A stretch of 37,128 nucleotides of DNA from Chara braunii. Its lineage: Eukaryota > Streptophyta > Charophyceae > Charales > Characeae. Positions 20,241 to 30,354 of the stretch are shown one piece after another. The notes beneath the pieces are model-generated. The model did no database searches, had not been told where the DNA came from, and was given only the letters and a program-made list of their open reading frames with translations. A program made the position numbers and the translations under genes. Location: positions 4,565 to 41,692 of the forward strand of contig BFEA01001129.1 of assembly GCA_003427395.1 (NCBI GenBank), written 5' to 3'. Positions within the stretch are counted from its first letter, which is position 1. Each line of letters opens with the position of its first letter.

Positions 20241-22064
20241 GAGGCCAAAGAGACTTTAAGTCAAGAAGTACGCAAAGGTATTTTCAGTGCAGCAACAGAG
20301 GAGCAGAAAACTCCTTACAACTTAGGCAAAAGAAACAAGAATTGTCGCGTGTACAATAAGAAGGCGAACTTCAACACGAGCAAGGATAAGCTCGAGGACA
20401 TAGTGAACCAAAATTGTTGCAACAGTGAGTGCGTAAAAAGATTTTCTGTCCAAGAAATACTCGAGACGCGTCAAATGTTTTGGTTAATGAAGCAACCAGA
20501 ACAGGTGAACTTCCTTCTGGAGCAGATGAGAAAAGCCTCTTACTTCTCGGACGAAGGCGAGCGTCTTCAATTAAAAGTCACATTCAACAAGATCAGGGTT
20601 TGCACTAGAGCATGGGGAATGTTGTACGCATATTCCACGTGGCGCACAACTGCTGTTCGGAATGCATTCAAAAATGACATCCGCACATACGAGCACAAAA
20701 ACAAAGGGTCTTGTGGTCTTTCTGCCTCTTCGGGCAAAATACTGGCATGGATGCAGAACTATTTCCGCTTGAACACAGAAAGCATGCCGAACAGCGATCA
20801 ATTTCATCTCTTGGACACCCTCCGCCAGAATGATGTTTACGATTTTTTCGTAGACCAGTGTGGATCCGAGTTTCCGGAGTTTAAGGTTCCTTCTATTTCA
20901 CACTTTCTGAAGATCTGGACTGATCACTGCCCTAAAGTTGTGATCCCATCCACGAACCGATTTTCCGTCTGTGCACAGTGTTCGGCATTCGAAACAGGTC
21001 GTGCAAACGCAGAGAACCGCATCGAAAGAGGTACGTGAACAGACATCTGCTACCGTCTGTAAATGGCGTCTATAAATTAATCATTTTCAAAGTTGTTGTT
21101 TCTAACACTTTACCGCTGATTTTATGTGCTTTGTCTATTTACCACAGGATGATTTCAACAGTCATGTCTTGTTTGACATGTTAATTTGAAATACCTGTCC
21201 TACAATGCAGTGACTTGTTAAGACCGTGTAATGTACAGTCCGAGTAACTCGTATTTATTTTTGGCTTAGACCTACTAAGTGTTTGTTAGGCAGCTTGAGA
21301 CAGGAAATGACTCTAAGTGTTTGTTTGGGATCTGACATTATTGTTCGTTTTAGATGTTTTTGAATTTATGGTTCTAAAATTTAGTCTCTTTTGGTGCTGC
21401 TATGTGTTTTGTGCTTTGTCTTTGAGTTTCCTTGACAATGTTTTGTCACGGTGTTCTGGAAGTCAAAAGTTTCTTTTCTTTCGGCTTTGAAGCCTCAAGA
21501 CAAACACCGCCGATGCCGCTGTGTGTTCATTTCAAGAAAGTTGAATGCCTCTGCTGTTAAGGAACGCTAGTGAGTTTTAAGTATTCTTCCTTTGAGACGT
21601 AGGTGAATTTATAGTTCTATAAATTATTTCGTTTCACGGCAGGAATTCGTGAGGGGAAAACAGTCATTCGTTGTGCTTGAAAAACTCTTTTGTACAACGA
21701 GTTGAAATAATTCTTAAGTTAGATTGCTAAAGTGACATTTTGTGAACCCTCTCTTTTGCGGTGCTTGTGAACAGAAACTTACGACCGAGCATTGGCGAAG
21801 CACCGTTCGATGCAAGAAATTGAAAGATTGAAGCTCTACAAACACTGTCACAAGGCTTCCAATGTCTCCGGGGAGTATGTCTGTTTGATCATCGGCGGAA
21901 TGGATCAGAGCAAGACGATTTTACCGCACTTTCGATATTGTCCAAAAGATTCCAAGGTCAAAGAAGGGAACTTTGTTAAGGTCCATGTTGTCGGGGCAAA
22001 AGTGCTGGGCATGTCAACGCAGGCATCCGCGACATTGTTTTTTGACAAACATGTTATTCGTTAA
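20241..22064 (+). CDS. Transposon-associated protein with GMDQSKT motif (two exons, 3' end probably missing)
   Basis: The frame is open from 20241 without a good ATG, so the start is probably in an upstream exon. Exon 20241-21030 includes T-P-Y-N-L-G-K-R-N-K-N-C-R, a C-C-N-S-E-C-x-K-R-F-S cysteine cluster, V-C-T-R-A-W and F-S-V-C-A-Q-C. It ends AAAGAG, with GTACGT following. The intron 21031-21774 is GT-AG, phase 1. Exon 21775-22061 keeps the frame, with a Y-D-R-A-L-A-K-H-R helix, then V-C-L-I-I-G-G-M-D-Q-S-K-T-I-L-P-H-F and G-A-K-V-L-G. This layout matches a eukaryotic transposon-linked family often labelled DUF7869-like; the label is from memory. The part that normally follows (a conserved D-x-N segment onward) is absent before the TAA at 22062. 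The gene is therefore truncated or continues in an exon I cannot place. Confidence 0.6.
21031..21774 (+). other. Predicted intron (744 bp)
   Basis: The donor is AG|GTACGT and the acceptor TTGTGAACAG. Removing it keeps the same phase across the junction and joins two stretches that look like one protein family. It is T-rich and contains the palindrome AATTTATAGTTCTATAAATT at 21606-21625. Confidence 0.65.
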
Positions 22065-22630
22065 AATAATACATTATTCTGTGTACTATTTAGAAACCAA
22101 TTCATTAAGCAGTGAAATATAGCCTCCAGTATACCATTAATGACTTCCAACACACCACGTAGAAGGATGTATCCGAAGTAGAAATGTATTTGGTTTCGGA
22201 TGCAGCCGGGATATATCCGCCGCACATTGAAGAGCCATATAAGAACTAAGGCATCCACATTGTGATGATTGGGGCATGCGTTGCTATCTGTGCGTATACC
22301 CTCCGAAAGACAGGTTCTGTGGGGCAAAGTCACATCGTATTCCAGGCAAATGTCGCGTACGGACTAAAATGGAAAGTCGTTCTGCAGAAGTCAGATCCAG
22401 GCACTAAGCGAATAGTCAAAATCGAGGCTCACCGACGTTCATTTCTGTTCAGCAAATAGTCAAAGGTTAAACGGCCAGTCCAAAAGGCTGGCCCGGCGGC
22501 CATATCGGCACCAGACCATGGGGAACGTACTGGCGCTCACATTTCAGTCCGACAGGAAGTGGGCATGCGGTCCCGGGTAAATTGTCACCGGATGCTAGCG
22601 CAGGCAGTCTAGTGCAACACTATTTAACTG
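22065..22630. other. No gene recognised
   Basis: A 65-codon frame at 22262-22459 has no familiar motif. Degenerate members of the GGAT-NN-ATCC palindrome family appear at 22165-22174 and 22195-22210. The stretch could be the decayed 3' half of the preceding transposon-type gene. Confidence 0.3.
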
Positions 22631-22799
22631 TTGACCTGGGCTGGTTGGCCATTCGGTGTTGTGCGCCCTTCGTCGTTTTCCGCGGTGAGCGTGAGGCGGA
22701 AGAGGGACACTGAAGTCGCAATGTTGGCTAACGAGGGACGCTGCAGTCGGAGTGCTGGCAGAGTAGCGACGCGGAAGTGGAACGGCGCCAGTCATACAC

Positions 22800-22870
<71 letters not shown>

Positions 22871-23245
22871 GAGAGTGGCAGCGCACGAGGAAGGGGGAGC
22901 ACGTCTGCAGGGAGCACATCTGTAGAAAAGGAGGGCGGATGCCACCCTCTATGTGGCAGGGGGATAGCGGATGCCTGCATCTATCAGCCGATCTTATCGG
23001 TGTGGGAACACAAATTACAAATGAGACTGGAGAGAGAGCGGCGTGCGAAGGAGGAGAGATATAGGCAATGTGAAAAGGAGGCAGACCGAATTTTGCAATT
23101 GGAGAAGAGTGATACACAACAATTACAAGTCGAGGCGCAACGAGAGAGAGAGGAGGTGCGAGGTTTACCTGAATCAGAGCTAGAGGAAAAGGCTTGGGAG
23201 GCCATGGAATTGGCGCGCATATTGGAAAAGAGGAGAGGGGCATAG
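22631..23245 (+). CDS. Hypothetical charged protein with probable coiled coil, (AG)n in or before the ORF
   Basis: The frame spans 204 codons. Its first part crosses an (AG)n tract (22806-22864) that encodes an Arg-Glu run. An ATG directly after the tract (22865) gives a cleaner 126-residue protein: a Ser/Gly-rich head, then C-G-R-G-I-A-D-A-C-I-Y-Q-P-I-L-S-V-W-E, followed by a Glu/Arg/Lys-rich heptad-like region to the stop at 23245. I prefer the start at 22865. The charged helical tail and setting resemble the N-terminal part of a retroelement capsid-like (gag) protein, but no zinc knuckle or protease follows before the gap, so the function is open. I associate similar sequences with charophyte predictions, from memory only. 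Confidence 0.45.
22806..22864. repeat. (AG)n microsatellite
   Basis: This is a pure AG dinucleotide run of about 58 bases just before the ATG at 22865. Confidence 0.95.
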
Positions 23246-23261
23246 GCGGAGTAAACCTTAA

Positions 23262-23271
23262 GAGAGAGAGC

Positions 23272-23351
<80 letters not shown>

Positions 23352-23496
23352 NNNNNNNNNNNNNNNNNNNNNNNNNNNNNNNNNNNNNNNNNNNNNNNNN
23401 NNNNNNNNNNNNNNNNNNNNNNNNNNNNNNNNNNNNNNNNNNNNNNNNNNNNNNNNNNNNNNNNNNNNNNNNNNNNNNNNNNNNNNNNNNNNNNNN

Positions 23497-23589
<93 letters not shown>
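23262..23589. repeat. (AG)n microsatellite with internal gap
   Basis: AG repeats extend on both sides of a 145-N gap (23352-23496). The true length is unknown. Confidence 0.95.
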
Positions 23590-24373
<784 letters not shown>

Positions 24374-25310
24374 CTCTCTACTCTTTGTTGGTGACGATGA
24401 TAATGTTCTTCGAATCGTTGAAGATTCGTTGTGCGCTTATGCCAACTCATCGGGAGACCCGTTTTGTACCCTGATAAGGTTGTTTTTGGTTCCATACTAT
24501 GGTTAACATTGCATATCCCGTTGTGCTCTGGCTTTGGGCGATTGATATGGACTGAGCTTTAACGTGCAGGCTCTGTGATCGGTTACGTTACATGAACTGT
24601 ATTCATTTGATCGATAAAATTGAGTTTTTATAATGACTTTCTCTGCGGTTTTCTCGCAATGCAACGGCTGTGATGTTGTTTCGATTTTGTCTTTTGGGAT
24701 GCATATGGTAATGATTTCGGAGAACGAGAATCATGATGTGCAAACGCTCAAGACGAAAAAAGAAAGAAAAAAAAAAAGACAGTGAAAGAAAGGTAAGATA
24801 GCAACAGACAATGTCAAAAATCGGTCCCTTGTCGACATATTCTCTGGGCGTTGGTCAGGATTCTCTCTGGCCAGCCGTTCTCTATTTTTCATAGAATTTA
24901 TGGTGGTTGTTTACATTAAATTTTGCCGAATTATGGAATTGTTTCTTTCAACCGTGCTACCTTAATTCAAATTTCGTCACATTGGAGCACCCATCGGCGT
25001 CTCCTTTCGGGTTTTCCCTCCCTCGACGCATTCAATTTTTTCAGTGTATTGTCTAATGGAATAGGAACCGGATGTATAAATGCTCGTGCAGACGGGGAGC
25101 TTTGATGGGCCAATTAATTGACAACATTCAACGTTGGAACCAAAAAGCACCCAGCGCGGAGGGTCAGACGGGCCATCAATGTATAAAGAGGCCCTTGTGT
25201 TGTATTTTCTTCTCAGTGATGCCTCACGACATTCAAAGTGAAAATGCATAGATGAGTGTAGAGGACGGGGAAGGTTCGAGAGAGAGGCAGAAAAGCATAG
25301 AGATAGTTGG
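24374..25310. other. No gene recognised
   Basis: The stretch has no supported coding region or long repeat. There is an A-rich run near 24755-24790. A 171-codon minus-strand frame (25492-24977) includes a hydrophobic stretch but lacks a known motif, and it reads through the palindrome at 25314. Confidence 0.35.
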
Positions 25311-25313
25311 AGT

Positions 25314-25327
25314 TCGGATGCATCCGA
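25314..25327. repeat. Palindrome TCGGATGCATCCGA
   Basis: This is a perfect 14-base inverted repeat, the isolated left-most strong member of the TCGGAT-NN-ATCCGA family that clusters at 27.5-28.2 and 33.5-35.0 kb. Confidence 0.8.
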
Positions 25328-25364
25328 GTATGCGGGCAGAACATCACACCACACAAAACACAAA

Positions 25365-25544
25365 ATGACGAAGGTGAGAAAGCCAATCACGAAACAGGTG
25401 CCCCAACAACGGAGACGTTTGCGAGAATTGAAAGCCAATGAGAAAGAACAATATTGTCGACGACAAACACGCCGGGGACATGACAATTTCACCCGGAGAT
25501 ATCCTAGCAGTGACAGCCAGTTCTGCTCTGAACCAAACCGATAA
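25365..25544 (+). CDS. Small basic ORF, unrecognised
   Basis: An ATG-initiated 59-residue frame rich in Arg, Gln and Lys (K-Q-V-P-Q-Q-R-R-R-L-R-E-L-K) lies 40 bases after the palindrome at 25314. Its 3' half overlaps the dispersed repeat shared with 61-101, but in a different frame from the one conserved between the two copies. That argues against it being a real gene. Confidence 0.15.
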   Translation: MTKVRKPITKQVPQQRRRLRELKANEKEQYCRRQTRRGHDNFTRRYPSSDSQFCSEPNR

Positions 25545-25698
25545 CACCCACCAATCTCTCTCGGAAAAAATGAAAAGGAACGAATTTCGTCCGGAGAAGA
25601 ACGAAATGTTCTTCTAAATCAACCCTTCTGCACTACATGATCAACAAAAAGATAGACACTTACCTACCAACATCGCAAATCGCCAAAGCTAGTCTAGC

Positions 25699-26363
25699 TC
25701 AGATAGAGAAGATGTGTCTATGGGAGAAACCAAAAGGTGGACGTAAACCTCTCGCCAAACAGGAAGCGAACATCAACATGAACACCCCACAACTAGCCCC
25801 GTCGTGCTGCCGAGGGACACCTTTCACGCTGACCTCGCGAGCGAAGTGGTCGAAAGTGCGACTATCACCGGCGGCACCTGCCACCGTGTTCAAAAATTTA
25901 ACAAATTTATCTAAAAGTGCAGAGTAGAAGTCATCTTTGGATGACGAACACAAGAACGAATCATAGATTTCCAAAACACGTCTAGAGAAGTCAATGGCCA
26001 AAAGTCTCCAGTGTTCGTCGTCCTTGTGCACTGGTGCCAAGACGAGGTCATGAGACAGGAGGTCCACATCTTTAGCCCATCTGCAAACAGCTGCTGGACC
26101 TCGCAGAAGCAGTGTAGAGGCGAAGAAAGAGTTAAAGGTGTACGTCTTCTTGGTAGCAGCAGTCCGGCCGCAGTCGTCCAGTAGCATCGCCATGTAGAAA
26201 TTGACGACCTCATCGTTGAGCTTCCCGGATCCATCAACGAGTGCGACGATGTCCTTGACGGAAACCTGTAAATTGTGCGACGGCAAACGCGCGACGATCA
26301 TAGTGAGCGGAAACCGGGAGCAGATAACGTATTCAAGGACTGCTCTTCCATCTCGAGGAAACC
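25699..26363 (-). CDS. Ulp1-type cysteine protease domain (peptidase C48), terminal exon
   Basis: The exon probably starts at 26363, after the acceptor TTGTTGAACAG. It reads F-P-R-D-G-R-A-V-L-E-Y-V-I-C before the internal ATG at 26301, and ends at a TGA at 25699. Counting from that ATG, the SUMO/ubiquitin-like protease signature is complete: L-N-D-E-V-V-N-F-Y (28-36), catalytic His97 in D-E-H-W-R-L-L-A-I-D, Asp114 in I-Y-D-S, the oxyanion Gln165 and Cys171 in Q-H-D-G-A-S-C-G-V-F. The domain is about 200 residues, the usual size. Such enzymes cleave SUMO-type or polyprotein linkages, and copies are common in plant and protist transposons. All active-site residues survive although the upstream part of the gene has stops, so this part may be expressed alone or be the youngest to decay. 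Confidence 0.85.
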
Positions 26364-26473
26364 CTGTTCAACAAACACCTGCAGCACACAACAAGCACAA
26401 AGGATGGGGCACTATGAGAAAATGCCATCCTAGCGGCCATGCTGTGGCCCGAAAAGTTCACGCATAACGTCAC

Positions 26474-26779
26474 CCCTACTTCTGGACCTTCCACACACAG
26501 CTGATTCTAAACTAGCACTGTCTTTCTTTATATCCCTGCAAGCCTCGAGAAGGAATTCCTTGCAGTCTTTTTCGGCAACACCCGCTGCCTCTGCAACGAG
26601 TCTAGCGCGAGGGCCCAATACGGGCACGACAACCCTTCTGGGAGGGCCCCGAGGTTTAGTCTCCCCAAGAAACGAATCAGTGACATTGCGACGACCAGTG
26701 CCTCCCGCAACTAGGACTGACAACCTGGCGAGGGCAGGCGGCTCCTGCGACATGTGTGGTTGTCCACGAGCTCCTCGAC
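26474..26779 (-). CDS. Internal exon upstream of the Ulp1 domain
   Basis: The acceptor GGCTATTTCTTATACAG places the exon start at 26779. The frame reads R-G-A-R-G-Q-P-H-M-S-Q-E-P-P, a basic P-R-R-V-V-V-P-V-L-G-P-R-A-R stretch and an acidic-basic helix K-D-C-K-E-F-L-L-E-A-C-R-D-I-K-K. It ends at a GT donor near 26473 (GTGACG); GTAGGG at 26479 is an equally phased alternative. No domain is recognised. It joins the previous exon (ending 26985) and the Ulp1 exon in phase 1 on both sides, which supports the model. A start at ATG 26798 is unlikely because it lies in the pyrimidine-rich intron end. Confidence 0.55.
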
Positions 26780-26984
26780 CTGTATAAGAAATAGCCACCC
26801 AGACAGTTCAGCAGGAGATCAACAACACAACTTCGAAAGAGCAACCAAGCAAACAGCACCTCACGAAGCACATCGTCAAATCCAGTTGGCGGCCACGTAC
26901 ACACCTCCCAGAAATCGACGAAGCAAAAAATACTTCACGAACGGGATGACAAGCGGGAAGCAAGAAAAGGAAGACAGTGCTCAC

Positions 26985-27261
26985 CAGACTTAGCTTCAAC
27001 GTCACCAGAGCCCACCGATGGCAGTCCCAGCACGATTGGCGCCCCCGTGCGCGTCGACGCCGCGACGACGTGCTACAAACTCACAGGGAAACTTGACAGG
27101 TTCAAGATGTCGGCGTCGATGACCGGCGATGGCATGAATTCATCCCCATCTCGATGGCGGAAATCCTCCACGTCCGCGACTGGCAATTTTAGTCTGTCCG
27201 TCTCCTGACAAAGAGCGTCGACGTCCACAACGTTAACATGTTGGGTTTCCTCCGTCGCCAC
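26985..27261 (-). pseudogene. Continuation of the long ORF past two stops
   Basis: The same frame as the 879-codon segment continues after TAA 27271. It reads V-A-T-E-E-T-Q-H-V-N-V-V-D-V-D-A-L-C-Q-E-T-D and D-G-D-E-F-M-P-S-P-V-I-D-A-D to TAG 27073, then V-V-A-A-S-T-R-T-G-A-P-I-V-L-G-L to the splice donor G|GTGAGC at 26985/26984. A second good donor sequence (GTGAGT at 27084) overlaps but would not match the phase of the next exon. The acidic character suggests a linker before the protease part. Confidence 0.4.
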
Positions 27262-27270
27262 TGTGTCGCA

Positions 27271-29910
27271 TTATGTTGTGCTCAAGGTCCCATGGATGTC
27301 CAACAACACCTCTCCCCCCCTTAACTTCTTGTCCTCGTGCACTGTGTCTTTATCGTCGTCACTCAAATAGAGAAATCTATCTCCAACAGCGTCAGAGGAC
27401 TTCTTCAGAACGTCCTCTCCCATTGCCTCGTCGTGAAGGCCGGAGTACAAGGGGTCGTCGTATGTCGGTTGAACTGGTTGCTCCATCCCGACACCGCCGA
27501 GTGTCGGATCAATCCGGTCCTCGGCGGAATCGTCCTTGTCCAAAGTCGTCAGAAGTCGACAACCGTCAAGTCCTTCGTCCGTGTGTCTTGGATGAATCCG
27601 AATTACGGTCGTCTCCAAAGCTGCACAAGGGAGGGACATGCTCACACGGCCCTGGTTCGGATTCATCCGAGCCACCGCACTTTCCAACAGCGACGACGTG
27701 TCCGCTTTCACCGGAGAGTCGCTTAAGACTGCTAACTCAGCGCGTACTGTCACCAGGCATTCGGCACCGAGTGTGCGGGGCTCGACATTGAAACTGGTCG
27801 CTAACTCACCCTCAGTCGGACAGTCTGCCTGCAGCTCCTTGTGGACTTCCATGCACAGCATGACGGTGTCCTGACACCGGTCGTCTGTCATGGCGGACAC
27901 ATCCTCCTGGTTCGGATGAATCCGAATTTCGACGCCAGGGTTTTCAGAAACCCGGACCACCCGTTCGAGTTCCGCAGACCGCTGTGCTCTCTCAACGGTA
28001 CTGGCTTCCGGGTTCAGATTAATCCGAACTTCCTTTTGAGGCGAAACCGAACATGGTTGGAGCTTGTCGCTGCCGGATCCGTGGTATGTTGTCGTCTCGC
28101 TTCCCGGAAGGCACTGAGATCCGGACGAGGATGTCGTCTCCGAGGTTCGGATAGATCCGAGACAATCGGCCAACCGTTTTTGAAGCTGAGCGAAGCAAGT
28201 TCCATTCTTTGCTACAACTGCCCCGCCAACAGCATCGGTATACTGTGTTGCGCTGGTGGAGTTAATCACAGGGTCCTGCTCGCCAGGCCGTGTAATCCAC
28301 CCAGGCCTGAAGTCGTTCCCCGTCTCCATTGAGGTGCGGCCTGTCACCGCCAGAACCCCACCGTCCTCGTCGCGGTCGACATCGGACCCCTGCCCGTCTC
28401 CTGTGTGATGCTTTGTCTTCTCTCCGCTGCGAGGTTTTTTCTTCTCCCGGCTGCCCTTTTTCCCCTCTCCGCCGCCTGCGTGCCCCGACGACCGCTGTTT
28501 CGTTGAACGCTGTTCACTTCCACCTCCGGTACCTAGTTGCCCGCCGCCTTCACCATCCCCTTCGCCGTCCTTTCCGCGAGACTTGCGCTTCACAACTCCT
28601 GCCGGTGGGGTGCCCGCAGGCAACTCCCAACTCACTTGCTTAATTGACGGGCTTGACGGAAGGGCGTAGAACGCGGAGGACACTTCCAGCCATTTATTTG
28701 ACTGCAATAAATCGAACAGCATGTCCCCGTATTCCCGCAGAGCAGGGTCGTCCTTACTTCGTCGATTGACCTCACTTAATCTCTCCAAAACCGCATCGTA
28801 GGCGCGAGATTTGAATGTCTCGAGGTCCCAACGATCGTCATATATCCACCCTCCACTTACGTCCCTCACAGCCACTGCCCATTCGCCGTCGAGAAGGACT
28901 GGCTGGAAATGGTCTGGGTGCCACACGATATCATGGCCCCAATCTTCGGCTGTGGAGAAGGTGTGTTTGTCGCCCATGTGGAAGGGAGTAGCAGGAGCCT
29001 TGAGATGCGGATGGTCCGGAGGAACTGGATGGCCGGGTCGAAGACGTTCGGGCTGCGGTGTGAGACGAATAGGCTCCCCCGGCGAACTCCTCAGACGGGA
29101 CAACCCACCCCTCTTGACAGGCGCTGAGGAGGACACGGGCGTAGGGCCGCTCGAGGTGGTTGTAGCGAGAGGTGTCCCCGGTTTGCATACTGACGGTGAC
29201 TCAGAAACTTGGGCGTTGAAGATGGCCAATTGCCCGTCCAAATCGAAGAGGTCGTCCTCAATGCTCTCCTCCTGCTCATTCTCGATATTGAAGTCGTCCT
29301 CCTCACCGAATGTCAGCTTGTAGTTATCCAAAGGGAAGTGGGCCCGATCGACAACATTCTCGTTAAAAAACACATATTCCAACCTCTTAATGAAGCTCAC
29401 AGCGCCGGCCCGACTCGCTCCGTGGTAGCCCTGGAGGACCGCAATGGCGACTTCCTTCCGCACCACGTACTGCGGGTCAAATCTCAACCTTGGTTGTTCG
29501 CCGTAAAGGAAGGAGTAGACCTGGCGCCTTTTCTTCGAAGTCAACTTGAAGAATATGTCCTTGTTCGGGTCATAAACGGGCTCGACCACGACATGGTGGA
29601 AATCGCATGGGTAAGCCTTGGACGACACTTCATGTGTGACATACTGCACGGTGTATTCGAGCTGCGTTGTGTCCCCATCCTTGGCCAAGACGTGCCTTCC
29701 CTGCTGAAGCAGACTCCACACCACCTGCGCGTGCGGCTTGCCCAAGAACAGCACAACATCCGCCACACCACAGAAGAAAAGAAGCTGATTGCATAAGTGA
29801 TTCGAATTCCGCTCGCCGTCCTTGTACAGAGCCCCCCTCTGGGTGAGGTTTCCGATGTCCGTGAAAGTCAAGGACTTGAAAGACTTCTCCTCCATATCCG
29901 TGGGTGTCAC
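27271..29910 (-). CDS. 879-codon segment: Rossmann-like start, disordered tail with palindrome-encoded peptides
   Basis: This is the longest open frame in the window. Residues 10-70 (K-S-L-T-F-T-D-I-G-N-L, then C-N-Q-L-L-F-F-C-G-V-A-D-V-V-L-F-L-G-K-P-H-A-Q-V-V-W-S-L-L) look like a folded alpha/beta region and probably continue the domain of the preceding segment. An acidic patch follows at about 204-230, a Pro/Ser-rich linker at 240-315, a second conserved patch at about 320-385 (W-G-H-D-I-V-W-H-P-D-H-F and G-E-W-A-V-A-V-R-D), and a Lys/Gly-rich tail at about 455-515. Between residues about 585 and 800, six copies of the GGAT-NN-ATCC palindrome lie in frame and encode R-I-H-P-N-, R-I-N-L-N-P- and R-M-N-P-N-type peptides. 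The start at 29910 is a GTG after a TAA and is probably a splice boundary. I recognise the family only as a multicopy one in charophyte-type genomes, from memory. Confidence 0.6.
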   Translation of the reverse strand: MTPTDMEEKSFKSLTFTDIGNLTQRGALYKDGERNSNHLCNQLLFFCGVADVVLFLGKPHAQVVWSLLQQGRHVLAKDGDTTQLEYTVQYVTHEVSSKAYPCDFHHVVVEPVYDPNKDIFFKLTSKKRRQVYSFLYGEQPRLRFDPQYVVRKEVAIAVLQGYHGASRAGAVSFIKRLEYVFFNENVVDRAHFPLDNYKLTFGEEDDFNIENEQEESIEDDLFDLDGQLAIFNAQVSESPSVCKPGTPLATTTSSGPTPVSSSAPVKRGGLSRLRSSPGEPIRLTPQPERLRPGHPVPPDHPHLKAPATPFHMGDKHTFSTAEDWGHDIVWHPDHFQPVLLDGEWAVAVRDVSGGWIYDDRWDLETFKSRAYDAVLERLSEVNRRSKDDPALREYGDMLFDLLQSNKWLEVSSAFYALPSSPSIKQVSWELPAGTPPAGVVKRKSRGKDGEGDGEGGGQLGTGGGSEQRSTKQRSSGHAGGGEGKKGSREKKKPRSGEKTKHHTGDGQGSDVDRDEDGGVLAVTGRTSMETGNDFRPGWITRPGEQDPVINSTSATQYTDAVGGAVVAKNGTCFAQLQKRLADCLGSIRTSETTSSSGSQCLPGSETTTYHGSGSDKLQPCSVSPQKEVRINLNPEASTVERAQRSAELERVVRVSENPGVEIRIHPNQEDVSAMTDDRCQDTVMLCMEVHKELQADCPTEGELATSFNVEPRTLGAECLVTVRAELAVLSDSPVKADTSSLLESAVARMNPNQGRVSMSLPCAALETTVIRIHPRHTDEGLDGCRLLTTLDKDDSAEDRIDPTLGGVGMEQPVQPTYDDPLYSGLHDEAMGEDVLKKSSDAVGDRFLYLSDDDKDTVHEDKKLRGGEVLLDIHGTLSTT
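27505..28160. repeat. Six TCGGAT-NN-ATCCGA palindromes inside the 879-codon ORF
   Basis: Copies lie at 27505-27516, 27588-27602, 27657-27670, 27911-27926, 28012-28029 and 28147-28160, perfect or with one or two mismatches in the arms. Central dinucleotides differ (CA, GA, TC, GA, TA, AG). All keep the reading frame of the minus-strand gene. Confidence 0.85.
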
Positions 29911-29996
29911 TTTTTATTTCCTACGGAGAGCGTCGTCGTCGTCTTCAGCAACAGCTCCCTCGTACACCGGGTGAGTCAGTAGCCGAGGATCCTCAC

Positions 29997-30354
29997 CTTT
30001 GAAAAGGGTATGTATCACATCCGGCTCCTCCCAGACGCTGTTTCCGAACTAATGCGTCTTCTTCGTTGCCGTCTTCCGAACCCACTTCCCCGTGTAGCAT
30101 CGGGTAGCCCCAAGCGCAGACAAAGATGTCATGAAGGAGAGGTTCCACAGGCAGGGAACGAATACCACCAATGTCCAGTAGTCCTGACAAACGAAGCCCA
30201 TCAACTCACTCAGAGACGCGAATGCCCCAGAGTCCCATTGCGCACGGTCCACAGTTCCGCACAAGTCGAGCACGCAAGTGTGGGAGCGTAGCTGATGCCC
30301 TAGTTTTCCCAGCGCCTCCTTATGATCTATGGCACTCAATGGGTCGACGTTAAA
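29997..30354 (-). pseudogene. Rossmann-like segment between stops
   Basis: This segment continues the frame after TAG 30355: F-N-V-D-P-L-S-A-I-D, then V-L-D-L-C-G-T-V-D-R-A-Q-W, W-T-L-V-V-F-V-P, L-S-F-M-T-S-L and G-K-W-V-R-K-T-A-T-K-K-T-H. A TAG at 30049 replaces what is probably a glutamate codon, and F-G-N-S-V-W-E-E-P-D-V-I-H-T-L-F-K follows, ending at an AAAG|GTGAGG donor (29997/29996). The V-L-D-L-C-G strand-loop and alternating hydrophobic strands suggest a Rossmann fold, possibly methyltransferase-related. No full cofactor or catalytic motif was identified, so that reading is weak. Confidence 0.45.

Noticed and set aside
22728-23243. Minus-strand Ser/Leu-rich ORFs across the AG tracts
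   Set aside because: They arise from the microsatellite (repeated CTCTCT), while the plus-strand frame has the protein-like core.
24977-25492. 171-codon minus-strand ORF with a hydrophobic segment
   Set aside because: There is no motif, it overlaps the palindrome and the dispersed repeat, and its composition is not convincing.
27073-27084. GTGAGTTTGTAG as a splice donor, or as a 12-base intron removing the TAG at 27073
   Set aside because: The donor is good, but its phase does not match the next acceptor at 26780, and a 12-base intron is not realistic. It remains noted as a coincidence.
29209-29796. 195-codon plus-strand ORF
   Set aside because: It is the complement of the better supported minus-strand 879-codon frame. 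The same holds for 30322-31257 plus.
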